A DNA stretch of 64,000 nucleotides from Phoronis australis (Eukaryota > Phoronida > Phoronidae): contig NMRA01000518.1 of the NCBI GenBank assembly GCA_002633005.1, forward strand, positions 2,810 to 66,809, read 5' to 3'. Made by a program: the position numbers and the translations under genes. Within the stretch, counting starts at the first letter, position 1. Every line of letters begins with the position of its first letter. The notes under the pieces are model-generated. The model was not told the origin of the DNA, did not search any database, and was given only the letters and a program-made list of their open reading frames with translations. Below are positions 62,401 through 64,000 of the stretch, piece by piece.

Positions 62401-64000
62401 TCAGCCAGATGACACGTCTACCAAATCAATAGATTTGTCCAATGCAACATTAGACAAACTTACTGATACCGTAACACCAACAACTTCCGAGTCGACTGTT
62501 GATTTACAAGCTTCTACTGACTCATCTACCACAACTCCTCATCAAAATATATCTGGAACTACAGACTTATTTTCTCAGGCATCTTCTGTTGCTTCGGATG
62601 TGCAAACCGATTTGCCTGTGATGTCATCAACAGCTATTATGGACACTGTTATTCCCTCAGACATGACACAAACTACATCCAAACAATTAACTGAAGATGT
62701 TAAATCAGACAATCTAATCGCTGCTACTACAGCCAAATCATTAAGTGAATTGTCTACTTTAGCAACAGAAGATATTGTTGCGACTACAAAATCTTTTGGC
62801 ACAACTTCTGATTCTGTAACCGACAAAAATGCAACAAAGTTAGGTATTGGAACCACCACTTTAGAACCTCATAGTTCTAGCAGTGAATCAGCATCGCGTG
62901 ATGTGACCACTAAGGAGGGTCCAATGACAAAGGAAGTGCCTACTGATATCTCTAAGCGTACTACAGTGGGTACACAATCTCAAACGCCATATCTGTCTTC
63001 TTTTGCAACTGAAGAGTCTCTTTCTACACCAGTTGCTGAAACGTCGGGTGTACCACATGACACAATGTCTACGACATCAGTCGTAATGACCACAGTGAGC
63101 TCGCAAAGCTCAAAGTTAACAACTTCTCAGGCAGATGGTATTATGTCTACCAAATTAATGGACTTGCCCACTACAATTGACTCATTGGAAGTTGATGGCA
63201 GTGGGGATGTAGATGTGACAGGCGATGTAGTGAGTACAACAACAACTGATGGGGTTGAACTTACTACTGATGATTCAACATTAGACAATGTCACTGCTAC
63301 CACAGTACCGATAACTTCAGGCGATACTGCAACTTTGAAGACTACTGGTGAGTCAGATAGTTCTACAGATTCACCTGCCACAACTCTCGATGAGAAACTG
63401 TCTGTAACAACAGCATCATTTTCTGAGGACTCATCTGTTAGTTCTACAATGCAAACGGATCTGCCAGTTAGATCATCAACACCAGTTAAAGATAGTACTA
63501 CTTCCTCAGACATGAAACTAACAACAGCCAAACAAGTTTCAGATGATTCTAAATTGGATAATCTGATTGTTGTTACAACAGTTAAGCCTCTAAGTGAGGT
63601 CTCGACTTTGGCAACAGAAGACCTTGCTGTCACTACAAAATTGTTTGCCACAACTTCTGATGCTGTAACTGACAAAAGTGTAACGACCTCAGATATGGGA
63701 AGCACCACCACGAAACCTAGTTCTAGCAGCGAATCAGCACTGCCTGATGTGACTACTAACAACGTTCCCATGTCAAAGGAAATACCCACTGATGTCTCTA
63801 GGACAGCTACAGTTATTACACATACTAAAACACCATATTTGTCTACTGTTGCAACAGATGATTCAGTTTCTACACCAGGTGTTGAGACGACGGGGGTAAC
63901 ACGTGACAAGATGACTACAAAGTCAGACGTAAATACCTCAGTGAGCTCGCAAAGCGCAAAAGCAACTTCTCAGCCAGATGACACGTCTACCAAATCAATA
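29366..64000 (+). CDS. PAPLN: papilin homologue, 19 exons seen, 3' end beyond the window
   Basis: Secreted extracellular-matrix glycoprotein of the ADAMTS-like/papilin family. Exons: 29366-29425, 32979-33112, 33761-33809, 38294-38396, 46286-46431, 47374-47497, 47949-48029, 48827-48996, 49383-49515, 49822-49948, 51123-51336, 51657-51848, 52330-52503, 52956-53150, 54487-54634, 55228-55436, 56025-56259, 57052-57165 and 58478-64000+. Every junction is AG/GT with matching phase. Domains by residue: signal peptide 1-20, TSR1 about 35-84, Cys-rich about 85-200, spacer about 205-320, TSR2-7 about 321-684, six GCC cysteine repeats about 690-871, then Thr/Ser mucin sequence. One TSR plus Cys-rich and spacer, followed by six TSRs, is the fly papilin order (family knowledge). 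No metalloprotease domain precedes TSR1, so this is not an ADAMTS enzyme. The Kunitz and PLAC domains usual in papilins are not reached. The identity is inferred from motifs; no database search was possible. Confidence 0.9.
29528..30480. repeat. dispersed intronic repeat, split by a hAT-type insertion
   Basis: Left part 'ctttatgcattgttctctag...aattgttttaa' and right part 'gatttcatcttgaacactta...gatattttggcta' resemble the copies at 33,960-34,330, 36,930-37,140 and 48,290-48,790. The two parts rejoin when 29,668-30,165 is removed. Confidence 0.55.
29668..30157. mobile_element. 490-bp hAT-type miniature element with 8-bp target duplication
   Basis: Flanked by cgtgagag at 29,660-29,667 and 30,158-30,165. 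The ends read caggcctttatccagg and, reverse complemented, caggccttcatgcagc. CAG-type ends with an 8-bp target duplication are the hAT pattern (family knowledge). No transposase. Confidence 0.75.
30510..30617 (+). repeat. 27-bp minisatellite, four copies
   Basis: Units of tgtgctgatggtgacagtat plus tgccta start at 30,510, 30,537, 30,564 and 30,591, almost identical. The unit length is a multiple of three, but I see no exon context. Confidence 0.9.
30797..31200. repeat. 'aagatggcgg' family copy with a hairpin at its left end
   Basis: Hairpin acttggcgaaa-taaa-ttttgccaagt (30,797-30,822) is followed by 'aggtcgcaagtttcg', 'acgaaatttacacat' and 'atccaagatggcgg'. Lies in papilin intron 1. Confidence 0.55.
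31201..32978. other. rest of papilin intron 1, nothing recognised
   Basis: AT-rich. Contains only a short direct repeat of 'tatggggtgggag' near 31,650. Confidence 0.5.
32979..33112 (+). CDS. PAPLN: papilin exon 2, first half of TSR1
   Basis: Acceptor cacag at 33k and donor gtagtg; enters in phase 0 and leaves in phase 2. Encodes a short acidic linker with an NST glycosylation sequon, then WGEWGEPTDCSRSCGGG and QERVC. The W-x-x-W is the C-mannosylation pattern and CSRSCGGG fits the C-x2-S/T-C-x2-G O-fucose consensus of TSRs. Confidence 0.88.
33761..33809 (+). CDS. PAPLN: papilin exon 3, end of TSR1
   Basis: A 49-base exon after a pyrimidine tract (ttattttcag). It encodes S-GNCVGESKRYMSCNIQ, which completes TSR1 up to its penultimate cysteines, and leaves in phase 0 at gtgagt. 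The last part of the exon and its donor are directly duplicated downstream, so a second in-frame donor at 33842 could add 11 residues (VSKRYMSCNIQ). Confidence 0.85.
33779..33848 (+). repeat. 33-bp tandem duplication of exon 3 end and splice donor
   Basis: The segment gagtaaacgatatatgtcct to ccaggt occurs twice, offset by exactly 33 bp, giving two identical CAG/gtgagt donors (after 33,809 and after 33,842). Perfect identity means a recent event or an assembly error. Confidence 0.9.
33960..34330. repeat. dispersed intronic repeat copy
   Basis: 'gatttcatctcgaacattta' and 'tagatatttggctaaata' blocks are shared with 30,240-30,480 and 48,540-48,780. Lies in papilin intron 3. Confidence 0.55.
34620..34780. 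mobile_element. 'gtgacaact' element fragment
   Basis: 'cttgtgacaact' and 'ggggtaagttgcaccag' blocks shared with 15.2-15.8 kb. Confidence 0.4.
34781..36929. other. papilin intron 3, no exon recognised
   Basis: Open frames present are short and without domain signs. Confidence 0.45.
36930..37140. repeat. dispersed intronic repeat copy
   Basis: 'actttcagatac', 'atgcaccgttctc', 'ggaattgttttaa' and 'ttgc(a)tgagg' blocks match 48,350-48,460 in order. Confidence 0.6.
37141..38293. other. rest of papilin intron 3, nothing recognised
   Basis: AT-rich, no supported exon or clear repeat. Confidence 0.45.
38294..38396 (+). CDS. PAPLN: papilin exon 4, start of cysteine-rich domain
   Basis: Encodes DCPEGSTDFRSLQCAEFNS and then FYKWTPYYE. 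The DFR-x2-QC-x2-FN motif is the invariant junction from TSR1 into the ADAMTS cysteine-rich module. Acceptor tctttcag, donor gtaagc, phase 0 in and phase 1 out. Confidence 0.92.
38690..38880. repeat. single unit of the 145-bp repeat family
   Basis: 'ttgttgtactgaggtgtaggtggggac' region resembles the units at 45.3-46.0 kb. Confidence 0.45.
39119..39383 (-). CDS. lectin-receptor last exon: tyrosine-rich cytoplasmic tail
   Basis: Acceptor ccaaccttccag; the AG of the membrane exon plus the first A gives R, so the junction reads FFYR-RCKHMPCGD. A Gln/Asn-rich spacer is followed by NDAVYETP, GRVYDKL, ESVYYN and DYVNVLP, and then TAG. YVNV and YYN fit the Y-x-N pattern bound by Grb2-type SH2 domains; YDKL is a Y-x-x-L motif. 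This is a signalling-type tail. Confidence 0.8.
39119..43468 (-). CDS. SUEL-lectin transmembrane receptor, nested antisense in papilin intron 4, 5' end not found
   Basis: Four exons on the - strand, in order: 43468-43151, 42704-42486, 40533-40449 and 39383-39119 (stop TAG). Splice phases match (1, 1, 2) and all borders are AG/GT. The product has a galactose/rhamnose-binding lectin domain of about 105 residues, a Thr/Pro stalk of about 73, one transmembrane helix and a cytoplasmic tail of 87. The lectin exon starts in phase 1, so an upstream signal-peptide exon is missing. A type I membrane receptor recognising carbohydrate is the likely role (inference). The gene lies wholly within the 7,889-bp intron between papilin exons 4 and 5 on the opposite strand. 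I do not recognise a named orthologue. Confidence 0.8.
40449..40533 (-). CDS. lectin-receptor exon: transmembrane helix
   Basis: Acceptor ttgtaacag, donor gtaaga, phase 1 in and phase 2 out. Encodes TVAGGIIGGLVAVV followed by CILLVIICCGFFYR: 20 or more hydrophobic residues with a GG-x-x-GG pattern and a paired cysteine near the cytoplasmic face that could be palmitoylated (inference). Confidence 0.85.
40613..40781 (-). pseudogene. degenerate THAP-like zinc-finger fragment in lectin-receptor intron
   Basis: An open stretch reads MPTRYYCSAVGCNSDVKNFD and later LSLPDTSARHE. C-x4-C followed by a basic/aromatic stretch and a 'LP' motif resembles the start of THAP domains found in P-element-like transposases. 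The expected distal C-x2-H pair is not intact and no transposase core follows. Probably a transposon relic; it is not in splice frame with the receptor exons. Confidence 0.3.
41440..42170 (-). repeat. composite CTAG-box repeat split by a miniature element
   Basis: The left piece (41,440-41,532, 'actaccactatgcccccttg' to 'gatgatgattttc') and right piece (42,032-42,170, 'agacaggtcggactacaata') join into one unit of the 18-kb family when 41,533-42,031 is removed. Confidence 0.65.
41533..42031. mobile_element. miniature element with imperfect terminal inverted repeats
   Basis: The left end gggcctttcatact is the complement of the right end agtatgaaaaggcc with one extra base. The interior is full of 'gaagtta(a/t)c' motifs. 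It is inserted into the composite repeat. The target duplication is short and ambiguous (ttc or tc), so I do not assign a superfamily. Confidence 0.6.
42486..42704 (-). CDS. lectin-receptor exon: Thr/Pro-rich stalk
   Basis: Acceptor tccctttcag, donor gtaggt, phase 1 on both sides. Encodes HASTTMKDHLTTSTTPTP, later TGPTLSHTSEPPEKSP and VTTRRSTNSTPGSEG. Mucin-like composition, as in O-glycosylated juxtamembrane stalks. Phase and composition fit between the lectin and membrane exons. Confidence 0.8.
43151..43468 (-). CDS. lectin-receptor exon: SUEL/rhamnose-binding lectin domain
   Basis: Acceptor tttttttcag, donor gtaagc, phase 1 on both sides. Encodes TFRANGCHDKGSIRLEC, then GKIISFDSIYYG, CTNKTSCNITV, LLHDC and TYATIFYRC. 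The spacing and the C-x-x-G-x-I-I-S, YG, C-x-x-K-x-SC and Y-x-x-x-x-Y-x-C positions match the SUEL fold. The usual YGR sugar-binding motif is YGW here and the DPC motif is HDC, so the sugar preference may differ. Several NKT/NIT sequons are present. Confidence 0.87.
43469..45319. other. papilin intron 4, upstream side of the lectin receptor
   Basis: The first exon and promoter of the antisense receptor should lie here or further right. Only a weak candidate (44,821) was found. Confidence 0.4.
44821..44854 (-). CDS. possible upstream exon of lectin receptor (weak)
   Basis: On the - strand the sequence before a gtaaga donor reads HIILVLTIQFQ in the phase required by the lectin exon (phase 1), which would be a hydrophobic leader. 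The acceptor side is weak and no in-frame ATG is adjacent. Offered only as a candidate. Confidence 0.15.
45320..46010. repeat. five diverged tandem units of about 145 bp
   Basis: The landmark 'aggtgggg' (variants) occurs at 45,361, 45,485, 45,632, 45,782 and 45,927 (spacing 124-150). Each unit also has a 'tgacctt/gatctcattttcaaggtca'-like block. It ends about 280 bp before papilin exon 5. Confidence 0.65.
46286..46431 (+). CDS. PAPLN: papilin exon 5, cysteine-rich domain
   Basis: Encodes DRCALTCVAEGADND, then VVDGTPCNP and CVEGVCR. The VxDGTPC and C-x2-G-x-C motifs are diagnostic of the ADAMTS/ADAMTS-like cysteine-rich module. It is preceded by a 7.9-kb intron that holds the antisense lectin gene. 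Phase 1 in, phase 0 out. Confidence 0.93.
47374..47497 (+). CDS. PAPLN: papilin exon 6, end of cysteine-rich domain
   Basis: Encodes VGCDGLLGSEMKEDKCRECGG followed by the beginning of the spacer (GTIDLSTLPI). The GCD-x-x-x-GS and D-x-C-x-x-CGG motifs close the ADAMTS-type cysteine-rich module. Acceptor cttttag, donor gtaggt, phase 0 in and phase 1 out. Confidence 0.93.
47949..48029 (+). CDS. PAPLN: papilin exon 7, spacer domain
   Basis: Encodes GYNDILFIPAGSTHIHIQEK and an NGSSNYL stretch. The GY-x-x-I-x-x-IPAG-x-x-x-I motif is the hallmark of the ADAMTS/papilin spacer, a beta-sandwich used for matrix and substrate contacts. It contains one N-glycosylation sequon. Phase 1 in and out. Confidence 0.9.
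48290..48790. repeat. dispersed intronic repeat, fullest copy
   Basis: Runs from 'atgtaggaccct' through 'actttcagatacaatacttt' to 'gtaggtatttagctata', covering both halves seen separately at other sites. Lies in papilin intron 7, ending about 36 bp before exon 8. Confidence 0.6.
48827..48996 (+). CDS. PAPLN: papilin exon 8, spacer domain
   Basis: Continues the spacer: ALRNTNGSYALNGNWKID, then an F-x-Y-x-R-G-L-K-x-x-S segment and GPTTEPLFVA. These match the known spacer pattern (NG-x-W-x-I, Y-x-R, GPT-x-x-L). Acceptor tcctttag, donor gtaagt, phase 1 in and phase 0 out. Confidence 0.92.
49069..49117 (+). repeat. 10-bp minisatellite
   Basis: Four perfect ttgttatgag units plus partials, in papilin intron 8. 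Confidence 0.9.
49383..49515 (+). CDS. PAPLN: papilin exon 9, end of spacer and start of TSR2
   Basis: Encodes LVVQDRNLGIDYEYSLPLS, the last strands of the spacer, and then WTTGDWSECSTHCGK, the opening of TSR2. The intron falls directly after the CG-K of the repeat, in phase 1. The residue before the second cysteine is His, so this repeat lacks the O-fucose consensus. Confidence 0.92.
49822..49948 (+). CDS. PAPLN: papilin exon 10, rest of TSR2
   Basis: Encodes GSQTREVACVSRDG and, at the end, KECKGTSCKPR, giving the remaining cysteines of TSR2. A lysine/glutamate-rich stretch lies between the two parts. Acceptor acttgcag, donor gtatgc, phase 1 in and phase 2 out. Confidence 0.9.
49949..51122. 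other. papilin intron 10, nothing recognised
   Basis: AT-rich; no exon or clear repeat. Confidence 0.5.
51123..51336 (+). CDS. PAPLN: papilin exon 11, TSR3 and start of TSR4
   Basis: Encodes RWHVDEWEACSKSCGGGFQY with later cysteines ending at DISC, then PKWITGPWSS, which opens TSR4. The CSKSCGGG motif fits the O-fucosylation consensus; only TSR1 and TSR3 of the seven do. Phase 2 in, phase 0 out. Confidence 0.92.
51657..51848 (+). CDS. PAPLN: papilin exon 12, rest of TSR4 and start of TSR5
   Basis: Begins with the first cysteine of TSR4 (CDAPCGPGKQTRRVVC), reaches NEEPCEGAEW, and opens TSR5 with WLVSDWSG. The phase-0 intron exactly between W-S-x and the first cysteine recurs in exons 12 to 15, so this part of the gene is a series of identical exon modules. 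Confidence 0.92.
52330..52503 (+). CDS. PAPLN: papilin exon 13, rest of TSR5 and start of TSR6
   Basis: Encodes CTGICGTGISSRRVVC to QPCELKDQC and then WHISEWSP, the start of TSR6. Acceptor ttgtag, donor gtgagt, phase 0 on both sides. Confidence 0.92.
52956..53150 (+). CDS. PAPLN: papilin exon 14, rest of TSR6 and start of TSR7
   Basis: Encodes CSKKCGKGVQTRNIIC to KRVPC and then LWFFGPWNK, the start of TSR7. Phase 0 on both sides. The reading frame stays open past the donor gtgagt into the intron, but the donor is strong and the next exon completes the repeat. Confidence 0.92.
53151..54486. other. papilin intron 14, nothing recognised
   Basis: 'tgtcacgacggggaa' near 53,415 resembles 'ctgtcacgacagggaa' at 50,523, so a dispersed repeat fragment may be present. 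No exon. Confidence 0.45.
54487..54634 (+). CDS. PAPLN: papilin exon 15, rest of TSR7
   Basis: Encodes CSVECGGGFRNRLVLC and ends CNSEPCDE, which finishes the seventh and last TSR in the window. Acceptor gtccacag, donor gtgggt, phase 0 in and phase 1 out. Confidence 0.92.
55228..55436 (+). CDS. PAPLN: papilin exon 16, papilin cysteine repeats 1 and 2
   Basis: Encodes HGCCADGQTPAT...C and YGCCLDGKTPAKG...GC, two copies of the cysteine motif C-x5-6-GCC-x-D-x-x-T-x-A-x(n)-C that is characteristic of papilins (family knowledge). Ends FTCN with donor gtgagt. Phase 1 in, phase 0 out. Confidence 0.9.
56025..56259 (+). CDS. PAPLN: papilin exon 17, papilin cysteine repeats 3 to 5
   Basis: Encodes three repeats built on FGCCRDKKTP, FGCCDDKVTFANGPGKEGC and FGCCSDGKTAATG. 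The fifth is interrupted by the phase-1 intron just before its last cysteine. Acceptor cctcgcag, donor gttagg. Confidence 0.9.
57052..57165 (+). CDS. PAPLN: papilin exon 18, end of repeat 5 and most of repeat 6
   Basis: Encodes GPAMEGC, which closes repeat 5, then PCEDTKFKCCPDGVTAAHGP and NEE. The final GC of repeat 6 is supplied by the next exon, which confirms that splice. Acceptor ctgactag, donor gtatgt, phase 1 on both sides. Confidence 0.88.
57166..58477. other. papilin intron 18, nothing recognised
   Basis: No supported exon or clear repeat before the mucin exon. Confidence 0.5.
58478..64000 (+). CDS. PAPLN: papilin exon 19, giant Thr/Ser-rich mucin exon, open at window edge
   Basis: Starts after tttgtag with GCN, closing cysteine repeat 6. 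It contains a Ser/Thr-rich leader, a basic RSRRKKR site (58984-59004), a segment with a leucine-rich LERFLQLL stretch and one cysteine, a 14-residue minisatellite (59479-59777), and the A/B macro-array from 59778 to the window end. The composition predicts dense O-glycosylation. The reading frame changes at 59778 and 61736, both 'n' positions. Merging the 53-bp overlap at 61736 restores the frame; the size of the 59778 gap is unknown. No stop codon or 3' splice site is visible before 64000. Confidence 0.85.
58984..59004 (+). other. furin-like basic cleavage site in papilin
   Basis: The in-frame residues RSRRKKR followed by S match the proprotein-convertase pattern R-x-K/R-R. It separates the cassette and cysteine repeats from the mucin array. 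Use as a cleavage site is inference only. Confidence 0.4.
59479..59777 (+). repeat. 42-bp coding minisatellite (14 residues)
   Basis: Seven tandem copies of a 42-bp unit encode variants of SHVPDTTTHDTGTT, with substitutions such as A/T at position 8 and G/R/E at position 11. It runs straight into the 'n' at 59778, so the true copy number is probably larger. Confidence 0.9.
59778..59778. other. assembly gap in minisatellite/array junction
   Basis: A single 'n' joins the 14-residue repeat to the first A unit, and the reading frames on either side differ. Sequence is probably missing here. If the 'n' stands for the first base of ACG, unit A1 has the full 846 bp. Confidence 0.85.
61090..61240. 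other. unmerged contig overlap around n at 61164
   Basis: About 70 bp before the 'n' is repeated almost exactly after it, an offset of 75 bp. Removing one copy brings unit B1 to the size of B2 less one codon. Most likely an assembly artefact rather than a real tandem copy. Confidence 0.8.
61684..61790. other. unmerged contig overlap around n at 61736
   Basis: The 53 bp beginning taccgataactt occur on both sides of the 'n' with one difference. The offset of 53 is not divisible by three and creates the apparent frameshift. Removing it makes A2 exactly 846 bp and restores the frame. Confidence 0.85.

Larger units (their letters stand above)
59778..64000 (+). repeat. higher-order A/B macrosatellite inside papilin exon 19
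   Basis: Two related unit types alternate: A1 59778-60623, B1 60624-61418, A2 61419-62317, B2 62318-63040, A3 63041-63886, B3 63887 to the edge. A1 and A3 are each exactly 846 bp (282 residues), and A2 is too once the 53-bp overlap is removed. B1 becomes 720 bp after removing the 75-bp overlap, and B2 is 723 bp. The A+B period is therefore 1,566-1,569 bp (522-523 residues). A starts TSGVPHDTMS and B starts TTGVTRDKMT; both then share VSSQS and later segments. A has about 40 extra residues near its start. Copies of the same type look nearly identical, which points to recent amplification. Confidence 0.92.

Overview
The window is AT-rich animal genomic DNA with large introns, GT-AG splice sites, many dispersed and tandem repeats, and single 'n' characters where contigs were joined. 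No bacterial-style gene organisation is present. The combination of a papilin gene, a SUEL-type lectin and the repeat types suggests a marine invertebrate (hemichordate, echinoderm, lancelet or possibly mollusc). The sequence alone does not fix the species.

Positions 1 to about 29,300 hold no coding gene that I can support. This stretch is intergenic, or a long 5' intron. It contains several families of mobile-element remnants: a CTAG-box composite repeat in both orientations, an 'aagatggcgg' family, miniature inverted-repeat relics, one 1.7-kb element with Tc1/mariner-like ends, and simple repeats.

From 29,366 to beyond the right edge lies one gene on the + strand, a papilin homologue, which I resolved into 19 exons with matching splice phases. 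The order is signal peptide, thrombospondin repeat (TSR) 1, ADAMTS-type cysteine-rich domain, spacer, six further TSRs, six papilin-type 'GCC' cysteine repeats, and then a very large Thr/Ser-rich mucin exon that is still open at 64,000. The mucin exon contains a basic furin-like site, a 14-residue minisatellite, and a higher-order array of alternating 282-residue (A) and about 241-residue (B) units. The Kunitz and PLAC domains expected at the papilin C-terminus are not seen and would lie to the right. The product is a secreted extracellular-matrix protein.

The most unexpected content is a second gene on the - strand (39,119 to 43,468, 5' end not found) nested inside papilin intron 4. Four phase-compatible exons encode a galactose/rhamnose-binding lectin (SUEL) domain, a Thr/Pro-rich stalk, one transmembrane helix, and an 87-residue cytoplasmic tail rich in tyrosine motifs, including a YVNV Grb2-type site. 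It looks like a cell-surface lectin receptor with signalling capacity.

Three of the five 'n' positions fall in the mucin array. Two of them are flanked by duplicated contig ends (75 bp and 53 bp). The 53-bp one causes an artificial frameshift that disappears when the overlap is merged.
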